Below are positions 22,690-33,500 of a DNA stretch of 64,000 nt, piece by piece. The notes beneath the pieces were generated by a model. It saw only the letters and a list, made by a program, of their open reading frames with translations. It made no database searches and was not told the origin of the DNA. Numbering within the stretch: position 1 is the first letter of the stretch; every line of letters begins with the position of its first letter. The position numbers and the translations under genes were made by a program. Origin of the DNA: Balaenoptera acutorostrata (taxonomy: Eukaryota > Chordata > Mammalia > Artiodactyla > Balaenopteridae); assembly GCF_949987535.1 (NCBI RefSeq), contig NC_080075.1:37508269-37572268 (forward strand), given 5' to 3'.

Positions 22690-23880
22690 TTCCTTTGCCC
22701 TGATCTTCAGAGGAGACGCTGATATGCTAAATACTTTTATGTAAACACGACTACAAGTTTATTTACAGAGTGATGAGTTTGCCTGGGAAAGAATTTGAAG
22801 AGTGGCTTACTTGAAGGTGCGGCCTCCTCTAATTAAAACCTCTCATAGACCATCCTACCTGTTGAGACACCCGTGATGTAAGCGGGAGAAGAGGCTTTCA
22901 CTGAATGATTTCCTGGAAACTTTTCTTCCTTAATTGTTCCTTTACAGAATGACACAACATTTAGATGAAGGGCAGGCATTAGAGAAAAAGTATGCCCTCC
23001 ACTGCTAACACTCCCAGCCCTCCCAACCTTGGGTGACAGCTCTGGGAGGGAATAACCAGGTTTATCCCTGGCTGATTCCGGCAGCTCTTTAGGACTGCCT
23101 GGCAAAGAACTGGCTAGTGCAGTGGCTTCTGTCCTCAGCAGTCTCATCTTCCCACTAAGTCTCCACGTGCTACCAGCACAGGTATGTCAGTCCTCTGAGC
23201 AGCTGACATAGGCTGTGAGGTGTCTCTCCTCTCTAGCAGGGTACCCTTACGACAGGAAAAGCCCCCATCCTCACACTCTTAGTCAAAGACTCCCCGCTCC
23301 CAAAATATCTATAAAAAGGGATAAAAGAAGGAGAGCAGGATTCCTCTCCTGGAGCGTGAGTCACACACTGTCCAACTGTGCCGAGTCCCCCACAGGCCTC
23401 TCCATGAGATGACAAAGGAAAGCAAATGTGTTTATTTTATCCCACGGATGACCCTCTGCCTCTAAGTCCCAGCATGTGTCACAGGATACGCATAGCTCTT
23501 TCCTGGGTTCTTCACACTGAAACCAAAGGCTCCCTGCACTGATTCAGGCTTCTTTCTCCCCCTCTCCACTTCTTCTCTTGGGATCTCTATCAGGCTAGAT
23601 AGTCACTCAACCTCCATTGCAAAATAACATATTATCTTGGGTTTCCCCTGCTCAAAAAAGTTTAAAAGCACTCTCATACTTATTAGATATGAAATGTATC
23701 AGCTGGCACGAAAGGCTCGCCATACTGTGAACTCTAACAACCTTCCCATCATTATGCCCCCGCTCCACCACACTCAAGTGAAGCACTGGTACCACACTGC
23801 TCTACTTCCTGCTCTGCAAACACAATTTGAAAATCCCAACAAGATTCCTGAAGTCAAGATAAAGTATAGTATTTGACAGA
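22690..23880. other. Non-coding stretch
   Basis: No repeat family, exon or frame with a recognisable motif. Short overlapping frames on both strands near 23.2-23.4 kb are typical of chance. Confidence 0.4.
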
Positions 23881-23884
23881 ATTG

Positions 23885-24035
23885 TTTAACTACTGGAATT
23901 ACCTGGGCAGTTGATTAAAATACGGTCTCCCAGGATCCACTCCAAGAAAACTTGATCCTTTAGCTCTGGGTTTGGAGATTTGCCTTTGCACAAGTATAAA
24001 ATGTGATTTTAATGGCTTGAGAAATTCGGGAAATA
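23885..24035 (+). mobile_element. MER5-like relic (tentative)
   Basis: 'tactggaattacctgggcag', 'ttgattaaaatacggtctcc' and 'gatttgcctttgcac' follow a decayed MER5 pattern; the ends are not visible. Confidence 0.5.
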
Positions 24036-24069
24036 CGATGACTAGTAAAGAGAAAGAAACACTCTTATC

Positions 24070-24600
24070 CTATCTTGTTCTGTGCAAAATGTACTTGTCC
24101 TTCAAAGCCTAACTCAGACTTCTCATCTCTGAGGTCCTCAGACCATTCCAGCTGTGGTGCTCTCACCCTGCCCTCCATTCACCCTCATTTGGCACTAGGC
24201 AGTCTTTCCTATGACCCACGTTGCAATTTAAGCTTTCATGTGACTATGTGCCTTATCTCATTAACCCGAGGGTCCTTAAACAAAGGTGTGCACCAGAATT
24301 ACCTCGGTAGGTGCTTTCGAAGTGCAGATGTCAGGGCAGCTTTTACTCCTGTTGACTTTATCCGGAAGACAAAGGGTGATGCACAGGCAACTGTATTTTG
24401 AAAGAACTTTCCAGGTGATTCCGGTGAGTGCCCACCCCTCTTTTACTCCAGCTTATACCACGCTTTAGGAATTCTTGCACCGATCATACTGTGAGTCCTT
24501 TGAGGACAAGGACAGCGTCTGACACTTCTTTCTAGTTTTCACACGGTTTACCTCATCACTTTGAGTTTGGTGAAATGAGTGTGCAATCAAGATGCATGGA
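24070..24600 (+). mobile_element. L2 LINE with probable MER5 insertion
   Basis: L2-like text runs from 'gtccttcaaagcctaactca' (about 24100) and resumes at 'gagtcctttgaggacaagga' (about 24491). Between them, at about 24270-24440, 'gtgcaccagaattacctcgg' and 'ttccaggtgattccggtgag' look like MER5. The boundaries are approximate. Confidence 0.5.
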
Positions 24601-24639
24601 CTGTTTGAATGACTGATTGATGATCAATTGAGAGGGTAA

Positions 24640-25000
24640 AAAACGGCCCCTGCGTGGCCCATAATTAATTCTCATTCAGCTTCTACTCCAAGTCCATGCA
24701 CTCACACTGTACCTACTTGCTACAAATTCTGAAATGTCTGATGAATACACTTGTTCCACACGAGGGAAAAAAAAAGCGAGGGGTTCCATACACATTAGAA
24801 AGGTGGATGACGTCTCACTTTTCCCAGAGCACCAATCAAGGGCTCGCCTATCCATCCCAAATGCCATATACATGGAAAACGTGAAGCCACATCCAGAGGC
24901 ATTGTCAGTGCGAACCTCCAACCGCCATGGAGCCTCAGAGGCTACTCTGACGTCCTTCAATGTCAGGACCACATTTAATGTAATGATCTTACATTAAAAC
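24640..25000. other. CpG-denser pocket with overlapping frames
   Basis: CpG is scarce around here, yet about eight CpG fall within about 250 bp (24770-24955). Two TGACGTC CRE-type cores lie at 24808-24814 and 24948-24954. Open frames run on both strands over the same bases: plus 24734-24997 (87 codons) and minus 24676-24972 (98 codons). Neither encoded protein is recognised. It is too small to be a classical CpG island. Confidence 0.4.
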
Positions 25001-25784
25001 AGGTGCCATTCAGCAAGTAACAAAACCAGCAAAGAACAGTGCATTATTGGGGTCAGTTTAGCAATTAGAATAACACCTGGCAGCTCACATGGTGCACCCT
25101 ATAATTCTGACATTGTAGGAAAGTCTCTGCATGCTGAAAATCTCTTCTCTCCTGGATTGTCAAGGAATCTGTTGTAGCGGTTACCTGAAATGTAGTGTGT
25201 TGCTAACGAACAGCAATCAGACATTGACATCTCTTGGTGATTGATTTGTCATGTTGGTTTCAGTTACCCATCAGGGCTTTGAGGGAAAGGAATGTAAGAC
25301 AGGTACGTTTTGATTGATGAGGAGATACTGGTAAGGGGAGTAGGGCTAATTATGGCATACCAGTGAAGGTTCTGGCTGGCAAGGATATGAAAAGGATGAG
25401 AACCAGAAACAGCTAGAGGAGGGGAGAAGGTGATGAAAGAAAGTGATTTAAGAGTAGGAGGGACATTCGACTGACTGTGAGCGTCATCTTTCAAAAAGTA
25501 TCGGGAACATGGATGTGCTGTGTTTGGGATTATGAAAGTAGTGTTCTAGGAAACTGTGTGAATCTAATTCCCAAGATTTAAAGGGCCAGCCAGTGTACAC
25601 TTCCAGATAGGAATAAAGTCTGATTCTTGTTCAGAAACGATTGGTTTAACTCACGTCCACAGATCATCCACCATAGATGGGGGTCACCCAATGGGCCTGC
25701 TTGCTTCACTCCAAACTTCTGCATTCACTCCTCTGGACTCCTAGGACACTCTTAGTGTAAATGGACCTTCTCGTCATTAATTAG
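25001..25784. other. Non-coding stretch
   Basis: Nothing recognised apart from ordinary unique-looking DNA. Confidence 0.4.
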
Positions 25785-25985
25785 ATAGCCAACAAGGACC
25801 TACCATATAGCACAGGGAACTCTGCTCAATATTCTGTAATAACCTAAATGGGAAAAGAATTAGAAAAAGAAAAGACACTTGTATATGTATAACTGAATCA
25901 CTTTGCTATACACCTGAAACTAACACAACAATGTTAATCAACTATACTCCAATATAAAATAAAAATTTAAAAAAATAAAATGATA
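25785..25985 (+). mobile_element. L1 3'-end fragment
   Basis: 'gcacagggaactctgctcaa', 'aacctaaatgggaaaagaat', 'cacctgaaactaacacaaca' and 'caactatactccaatat' then an A-rich tail give a severely 5'-truncated L1 carrying only its terminal untranslated region. I did not find a clear target duplication. Confidence 0.85.
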
Positions 25986-26150
25986 TATTAATATTAAAAA
26001 AAAAACAAAATTTGTTCCTCACTGGAGCCATATCAACAATTCTACCTCTCATTAGGCTGAACTCACATCACTGGAACTGCTTACCAGGAGCAAATTATTT
26101 TTCAGTACTGACCTTCTGAATATAAGAAAACCTGAAAGGGCAATGCAATA

Positions 26151-26243
26151 AAGGAAGAAGGAAAAAGAGAGGGAGAGAGAAGCAGCAAAGACAGAAGAAG
26201 GAAGGGAAAGAGGGAGAGAGGGAGGGAAGGAGGGAGGGAGGAA
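26151..26243. repeat. Purine-rich simple repeat (GGAA/GGGA)
   Basis: An imperfect run of G and A on the plus strand, ending in repeated GGGA units. An open minus-strand frame here is low-complexity. Confidence 0.9.
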
Positions 26244-27029
26244 TGCAGCACTTCAGTCATAGTTTTCATATGATCTTGGAAATCTCCGGGCAGGGAGGTA
26301 TGGCCTGAGTTGAACAGAAATTGATAGCAAGAACTAAGAGGTAAAAAGACAAAGATGGATGCAATCTCTCTCATGGCCACTCTAAAACTCTAGCCTTGAA
26401 TGCCTTTCCCAAATCCGAACAGCATTTCTCCCAGTGCTTATTAGCTTTGTCAGCTGCTGCCAGGGCACTATCTCTGTCAGTGAGGTCTTTAGATTTGATA
26501 TGCTGGAAATCTGCCTGGGGTACTAGTAATTAATGATTCCAGCAGTAGCCCATGTTTTAACAGAAACCAGTATTCTCTGTGAGTCCCAGCTTCCCTATCA
26601 AAGGAGGATTCTGCGTAAGCTCCTGTATTTATGTGGCTATATCAGGCCTCTTCCACAAAGAGCCAGAGTGAGTTAAGAACTCTGCAAGTGTAAAAACTTG
26701 GGGCCTCTGAAGGTCATTTCTAGGAGGAAAAACTCCTGGGGGATGAGAACAGACTGAATCTTTAATTCTCTGTATTTATATGTATATAAGTGGTTCTAAC
26801 TGTGCTAATCTCTCATTGTGGTAATCTCTGCACCTTGTGGCCTTAAAACAGTTCCTTCACATTCAACTTACTATCAGGATCGAGCACATATATTTTGAGG
26901 TTTAAGTCTTGGAAACTTAACAATAAAATTGAAAAAGCAAACTGTGGTGCCCATTCTCTTCAGAAGCTCTGATCAATGTCAACACACACTGAAGGTTCCA
27001 TGAATGGGTTTCAGAGGCATCAGACGTGA
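26244..27029. other. Non-coding stretch
   Basis: No gene or repeat placed. Confidence 0.4.
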
Positions 27030-27180
27030 GTCTGGGTCCAGGCCCTGTGGTTAACCAGCTACATACAGGGGGAAAGTTCTATAAGATGGCTGTTCACCTG
27101 TTCAATGAGAATAATAAAGAGCTACCTTATAAGGCTGTTTTAGGGACTTGATGGTTTAAGTGATATTTATTAGATATTGA
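27030..27180 (+). mobile_element. MIR SINE relic
   Basis: 'tggttaaccagctacataca', 'cacctgttcaatgagaataa' and 'accttataaggctgttttag' give the MIR middle. Confidence 0.6.
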
Positions 27181-27234
27181 TTATGATGGTGACTACTAAG
27201 TCTTGTCAAGTCCTGGAAGGCCCTGGAGTGCCCT

Positions 27235-27385
27235 GGGCCAGGAGTCCAAAAGCCTAGGTTTCTATGTGCAGCTCTGCCATAAATCACCCACATGGCCTTT
27301 GCTTTGTCTTTTCATCCCCTAGATTTTAGTTTCCTCATTTGTTAAATGAAAGTCTTCAACTAGCTGATGCTGGACTAGCAACTGG
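27235..27385 (+). mobile_element. MIR SINE relic
   Basis: 'ctaggtttctatgtgcagct', 'ctgccataaatcacccacat' and 'tttcctcatttgttaaatga' give a second MIR directly after the one at 27030, in the same orientation. Confidence 0.7.
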
Positions 27386-28224
27386 AAATACACTGATTCT
27401 TCTGTGGGATATATTCTTTTTGAAGGAAGTTGGAGAGAATTGTGATCACCATAGAGAGATCATGTGAGGGAGGCAATACCTCCTGGAAGTCTCAAATAAA
27501 GATGATCCCGATGACTTTATTCAAGGCCCAATTAGACAGGAATTAGACACTCCTAAGCTTTGCCCAATGGGAGAAGTGCATTTCTAAAATGTGAACTCTA
27601 TGTCCAGCTCGCCTGCTGGACCACCCCCACAATAAGTAGTTGCTAAAATTTTGATATACCCCTGCCTGACCCCCAATTTCCCCTCCCCCTTCCCACCCCC
27701 TATGCCAAGAAGCCACAGACTTCTGCAGAACTGGTTTGGTGAAGTTTTTGAATGCAGAAGTTCATTCCATCAATGATAGATGGTTCAAGGAAAACGCTCA
27801 GCTTTAGGTGGGAAGTAAAGACACTTAAAAGAACGTGATTTGGACAGAATTTCAAGACAGACACAAACATCATTATTTCTCAGTAATGAGAAAGGAATGA
27901 AGTCAGAATCCCACTGGGTGTGGTAATATAAGGAAGGAGAAACAGAGACACTTTCTCTGAGGCTAAAATTTCTCGATAAGCTAATGCAAGGGTGTGATCC
28001 TGAAAGTGGATTCTTCAGACCTGCAGTGTAGATGTTTAGGAGATGCTTACCTGGCAGAGTTCAGAGCCTGAGATTTCGGTCTCTCTACAAAAGGTATGCA
28101 AGGGGAGGTAGTTCAGAAGTGACAATTTTGAAAGAATTCAAGAAACGTATAATGAAAGCATATCTTGATATATATTCTTACTTGTTTTAATCTTCCTGGC
28201 CATATTAAAAATTAGAGATCAAGA
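27386..28224. other. Non-coding stretch
   Basis: No recognised repeat, frame or site cluster. Confidence 0.4.
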
Positions 28225-28370
28225 ACTGGCAGGTAATTTACAAGTTAATCTGTCTAAGTTCCCGCCTCCCCATAGGCAATGTTTCACCCTCATTTACCCA
28301 TGAAAAACTAAGACCCTGAAAACACTAAGTTGAAGGTACGTGGTCACACCTGTAGTTAACAAGGAATGGC
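28225..28370 (-). mobile_element. MIR-like relic (tentative)
   Basis: 'catttacccatgaaaaacta', 'agaccctgaaaacactaagt' and 'ggtcacacctgtagttaaca' follow reverse MIR order, strongly diverged. Confidence 0.5.
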
Positions 28371-28501
28371 GAGGGGGAGTGGAAGGTACTAGGGTTAGTG
28401 TCTTATAAGGGTTCTTAATTCCTGGAGACTTCTTGGCATCATTTTCATAATCATCTGAAAGAATCAGTATCAGTTTAGTTCTTCCAGGTGCTAGCCTAGA
28501 T

Positions 28502-28672
28502 CAGTGCTTCTCAACTTGAGCATGCATCAGAGTCACCTGAAGAACCTGTGAAAACACAGATTGCTGGGCCCCAACCCTGGAGATTCTGACTCAGTAGGTC
28601 TGGGGTGGAGCCCAAGAATGTGCAATTCTAGCAATTTCCCAGTGATGCTGATGCAGCAGACCTGGGAATGGC
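28502..28672 (+). mobile_element. MER5A relic
   Basis: 'cagtgcttctcaacttgagc', 'gtgaaaacacagattgctgg', 'ctgactcagtaggtctgggg' and 'cccagtgatgctgatgcagc' match MER5A closely. The right terminus is decayed. Confidence 0.9.
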
Positions 28673-29045
28673 CTAGATCATTTCTTAGAATGTTTCCCCA
28701 GACCATTCTTGGGGTCTGATTTTTGTGACTGGTAGGGTGCCTCAGTCCAATTACTCTGTCCAGGACAGAGAGGGGGCAACTTCCCACACAAGTTGAGGAA
28801 TGTGGTATCAATTCTGTGGCCAGGACAAAGAAGTTTGTGGGATGATGGTGTAAGCAGAGTCAGGAAAGCAATTCAATTCAACCGTACCAGCGAAAGAGCT
28901 GGGGAAATGATGCGTGTGTTTATCTGGTTTCAGAACTCCAAAACTCTATCAACAGGCTCTGCGTCAACCCTATGCTGAGCCCTATGGGGCTTGGAGTAGG
29001 TGTTATTCATATCTTAGAAATAATATGTGGTTTCTGTAAATGTGT

Positions 29046-29110
29046 CCTCCCTCCCTTCCTTTATCCTTCCTTCCTCTCTCTCTCCCTCTCTCCCTCTCTT
29101 CCTTCCTTCT
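29046..29110. repeat. Pyrimidine-rich simple repeat (TTCC/CT)n
   Basis: A run of C and T, including alternating CT, interrupted only by a few A. Confidence 0.9.
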
Positions 29111-29399
29111 GGAATCACTGAGTTAAATTGACAAAAAAACCCCACTAAATTAAATTGACAAAATACAAATTGGAACTCATCTCAAGGCTATTTACCCTAA
29201 AGGTCACCATCCTGTTTTTCCTGAGCTTTTTCCTAATGAAAAGAATGGATATCCATCTTGGAATTTTCCCAGCATCCGTTACAATGGTAAGCTCCTGTGG
29301 CTCAGGTCCCAGTTCCACTCTGCATTAGGGTCTGGCCAGCACAAAGACAAGGACAGCTATCAAAGTCAGGGTAGGGGGAATCATCCATCTCACTGTCAA

Positions 29400-30130
29400 T
29401 GGCATGTATCACTCCGATGCTTCAAGCCCTATATACACACATCATTTTGTGTGATTTATGGCCCTAATTAGATCCCAGTGGCAGTATTCCATTAGCTAAC
29501 AGTGCATAGCCTAATCACCTTTTCTTCATACAAATGATTTCCTTAACTTTGCATGCATAACTTAACAGCTTTTATTTTAAAAACTCATGTTAACAGCTTT
29601 CCTGTGGTAACCAGTAGGGGTGCTATGATAAGAATCTAATTTGCTGTAAAAATGACTCATTTGTCAAATAAGCATTAAAATAATTGTTCCCCTTTTGACT
29701 GTTACCCTGCTGTTTCCAGTCATTTTCCAAAACTAAATTATTTACTCATTTGAAAGTTCAGCTGTGCATATTTTAATTGATATTCCCTCATAGGACTCAT
29801 ATTGTTAATGACAATAATTAACCCGAAAAGGCTGCTAAATAATTATGCTAGAAAGATATGAAGTATTTGCACAGAAAGTAAAATAAGCATTTGAAAAACT
29901 ATCGAAATGTAAAACTTTCATATTTTATGGCAAAGCACAGTAATAGTTCATAATCAAATTAAAGAGAGAAAGGGTAAATGTAGATTATATGATACGATGC
30001 AGAATACTTTATGGTTTCAATATAGGAAAGTAGTCCAGCTAACAATATTATTCTGTCGTCTCAGTAAGCTCCCAATATTACTATTCTAGCTGGTAATATA
30101 AATTGTTCTCTGACACTTAGCATGGCTTGG
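29400..30130. promoter_or_regulatory. Candidate conserved noncoding element
   Basis: About 730 bp without any recognisable repeat, AT-rich, with no frame. It is dense in homeodomain-type cores, including 'gccctaattagatcc' (about 29460), 'gttaatgacaataattaacc' (about 29804) and 'gctaaataattatgc' (about 29834). It also holds a CTCF-like core (CCAGTAGGGG, 29611-29620). This texture is typical of long-range developmental enhancers in gene deserts. The call is inference: no alignment was available. Confidence 0.3.
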
Positions 30131-31079
30131 GATGGGAGCAAACTAGCTCTTAATAATAATACCTAACACATATTCACTGCCTCTCTGTTAGATAAATCTC
30201 CCTGTGATAGACTCAACAAGCCCAACACACTTCCAGCAGAGACACAAGCACTAGACAGACCGTACCCCTTCCCCAAGAATAGAGCTGGCTCTCAACTTGC
30301 TGGGAAGTTCTCAGCAGAAGTGGCAAGTCCTTGCCACTTTGGATCCCAGAGAAGAGAGCTTCCTTGTCAAATCAGACAAAGAAGGGACCACAGAGAGTCT
30401 TACACTTACTAATGTATGGTCTTCCCTGGCCAGTCTACCAGGCTGCCAGTTCCTAGAAGCCCACAGAGCTGACATTCCCATGGAGATGCCTAGAGATCAT
30501 TTACCCAAATGGACAGTAAGGAATGCTACACCCTACCTACTATCCTACCCTAATAGGAGTCTTGAAGGTCAGGACCTAGCTATGTATGCTCCACAAATGC
30601 TTTTGAACTAAAGCAGAAAGCAGCTTTACAATGCCACAGAAGTGCCAGAACTTCAGTTAAGGGTATATTGGTACATGCCTCCCATATGGCAAGAGCAGCC
30701 AAACAGGACATCGAGAAAAGCCTCTGTCATTGCTTCAATTCTCTTTATTTTTACCTTACAGCTGATACCGCTGGTAGCATAATAATGCTGTAATAAAAGT
30801 GATGATAATACTTGGTATTTATATAGTTCTATTTATTTTTGCTCACAGGTGCAAAGACTAATGCTAACAGGAGGCAGAAGAATAACTTACAAATACATGG
30901 CCATATCTGACTTCCACAAATATATCCTGCAAGCACTGAATACATGGAATAAACGGATAGGTGAGTATGGTGCTAATTATGCTTGTCATCAAATAAAATT
31001 ACAACTTGCACAAAGAACAAAATTTGATTTTAATGTATATCTAGGTTGTTCATTTGCTGTTATCTATACCACTATTCTT
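30131..31079. other. Non-coding stretch
   Basis: A 104-codon plus-strand frame (30297-30611) shows no motif, and no repeat was placed. Confidence 0.4.
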
Positions 31080-31200
31080 TCCATAAGCATTAATTTAGCA
31101 GCTACTCTGTGCTTAGCACTGGCAATACAGTGGTCAACAGGATAGACAGGGGCCCTACCCTCAAGTTGCTAACAGTCTAGCAGTTAACCAAAGGGTATAT
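31080..31200. repeat. Ancient interspersed repeat, class uncertain
   Basis: 'gcagctactctgtgcttagc', 'actggcaatacagtggtcaa' and 'ccctaccctcaagttgctaa' give the same layout as 4683-4820. Confidence 0.4.
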
Positions 31201-31204
31201 AAGT

Positions 31205-32660
31205 AAATTTATTTCTAGTCAAGATGGTGAAGAGTAACAACATTTTAATGGAATCCCTGTCTCCAAATCTGCCGAAATAATACAAAAGCATAACTGAACT
31301 CAAAAGTTAAGCATTCCTGAACCAGAAATGCAGAGAGATGAAGCTGGCTGGAGCAATTGGCCAACTGGGCTCCAGGTCTGGAAGCAAACACTGGAGCCAG
31401 GAATTCAGCTCCATATAAAATGAGAGGCTGAAATTAGGGACTAAGCTGAAGTTCTCCTATTGATGAAATGAAACTGAGATTGGGGGTGGGAGACTACTGC
31501 CCTATTTTGCCTAGCTCTATGGCTGTGGACCTATGGAGTAGCGTAGAGGCATATTCAGCTTCACACATGAGAATTGAGCTAAGCCATCCTCTGACTCAGT
31601 GCCTGGATGTGCCACATTCCTAACATCGTCTTAAGGAGAAGTATACAATGTTATTATTGTAAGAGCTAATCCTGAACTTGGGGCAGAGGGAACAAAGGGT
31701 AAGGTGGAGGCAACCACAAACCTACTAGACAAGGAGAGGTGATCATAGAGGGAGAGAAAATATAGTTGCAGGGACCCATTCAAAATAAACTTATGTAACA
31801 AAATTCCAAAGTGAAGTAAGTCAGACAGAGAAAGACAAATATCATATAATATCGCTTATGTGTAGAATCTAAAAAAAGGTACAAATGAACTTATTTACAA
31901 AACAGAAATAGAGTCACAGATACAGAAAACAAACTTACGGTTACCAAGGGGGAAAGTGGGGGAGAGGGATAAATTGGGAGATTGGGATTAACATACGCAC
32001 ACTACTAAATATAAAATAAATAACTAGTAAGAACCTACTGTATAGCACAGGGAACTCTACTCAGTACTCTGTAATGACCTATATGGGAAAAGAATCTAAA
32101 AAAGAGTGGATATATCTATATGTATAACTGCTGTACAGCAGAAACTAACACAACACTGTAAATCAACTATACTCCAATAAAAATTAAAAAAAAAAGAAGA
32201 TAGGACATAAAACTTTAAAAAATACATATATGAGATAATCTAGTGTTAAGAAATACATCTGAAAAAATTAGCACTAGAAATGTGGATTCATGCCAGATAA
32301 CATTGACTGTGTAGAACAGCATTGACAAAGACTTTAAAATAAGTAGATTTAAGGTACTCAATTGAAAATGAAATAATAGTCTTTGTTTAAAAGAGAGCAA
32401 AAATTGTGAAACAAGAACAGGCAGAAATAATATAAGAACGTGTGAGTCTGAAAAAGAATCAATTAGAAATCTTGGAAGTAAAATATATAATCATTAATAT
32501 TATGGAAGAAACTCATATAGACAAGTTAAAATCTAGACTGGACCCAATCAAGAGCAGAATTCTGGAATTAGAAGATATTATAGAGGAATCTGTCCAGAAC
32601 AAAGCACAGAGAGACCAAGGACAACACAAAAGAACAACTATGAGATACAGATGCTAGACT
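31205..32660 (+). mobile_element. Old L1/HAL1 5' portion split by L1 tail
   Basis: The part after the younger insert (32200-32660) has L1 ORF1-side wording: 'ctgaaaaagaatcaattaga', 'gaaatcttggaagtaaaata' and 'gcacagagagaccaagg', with a remnant 71-codon frame (32442-32657). The part before it (31205-31810) is consistent with the 5' untranslated side of the same element, starting 'caagatggtgaagagtaaca'. This pairing is inferred. Confidence 0.45.
31811..32200 (+). mobile_element. L1 3' end (ORF2 stub plus UTR)
   Basis: It starts in the last codons of ORF2 ('gtgaagtaagtcagacagag', homologous to the stretch encoding SELSQKEK in the copy at 50.9 kb). It continues through 'aagggggaaagtgggggaga' and the long terminal segment 'gcacagggaactctactcag' to 'caactatactccaataaaaa' and an A tail. 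It is 5'-truncated; I did not find its target duplication. Confidence 0.85.
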
Positions 32661-32674
32661 GATACGCTCTAACC

Positions 32675-33008
32675 CAGGGGTCAGCAAACTATGACCTATA
32701 GGCCAAATCCAGTCTTCTGCCTGTGAGCCAAAAGTGACTTTTACAGTTCTTAATGGTTGGAAAAAATCAAAAGAGAACTAATATTTTGTGACTCATAAAA
32801 TTTATACAAAAATTCAATTTTCAGTATCCATAAATAAAGCTTTGTTGTAACATAGCCATATTTGTCTGTTTACCTATTGTTTATGACTGCTTTCAGGCTA
32901 CAACAGAATTGAGTGGTTTCTACAATAGAATTGAATAGTTTCAACAAGAACAGAATGGCCCACACAGCCCATTTATGATCTCCACAGAAAAGTTTGTATA
33001 TCCTGACT
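32675..33008 (+). mobile_element. hAT-Charlie-like DNA transposon relic
   Basis: It begins 'caggggtcagcaaactatga' and ends 'aaaagtttgtatatcctgac', a decayed inverted terminus. Inside are 'aataaagctttgttgtaaca' and 'tgtttatgactgctttcagg'. It is the same family as 41875-42093 and 43707-43919. The subfamily name is not verified. Confidence 0.7.
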
Positions 33009-33339
33009 CTATCATTCCTGTTTAAGAAAAAAGGAGGAAACAGCATAGACAGTATATCTGTAGAGATAATAAGTGAGAATTTTCCAGAATTAAAGAAAGA
33101 CTTGGTGGTGAGAGATATTTAATACTCTTCTTAACTGTTCCTATTTTAAGAATATTGATGGGTATTTGTTAGGACATCACTGAGTTTTACTGCCTGGGGT
33201 TTATAGCCAATTGTACTATTTCATTGAACTGACCAATTAATTAGACAACTCATCAATCCAGTCAACCATATGTTGTCATTTCACTGAAATGATTGTTAAA
33301 TTCTGGCATCCAGAAGATCTAATCCTATAACTCTCAAAA

Positions 33340-33500
33340 ACTTCTACAAATCCATCTCACCAAATTTCTGCCCTCTCCTGAGATTTTTCCATGAGTTAGC
33401 TCACTAACTCAATTCCTTCAGCAAGGCATGCCCTTCCCATTGTTCTTCATGTTGCTGTCTTTGAAGTTGCAATCCTTTAAGATTCAGCTAAGACATTATC
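33340..33500 (+). mobile_element. L2 LINE fragment (tentative)
   Basis: 'gcaatcctttaagattcagc' with 'taagacattatcttgttcat' is like the L2 text seen at about 24100. Confidence 0.4.
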
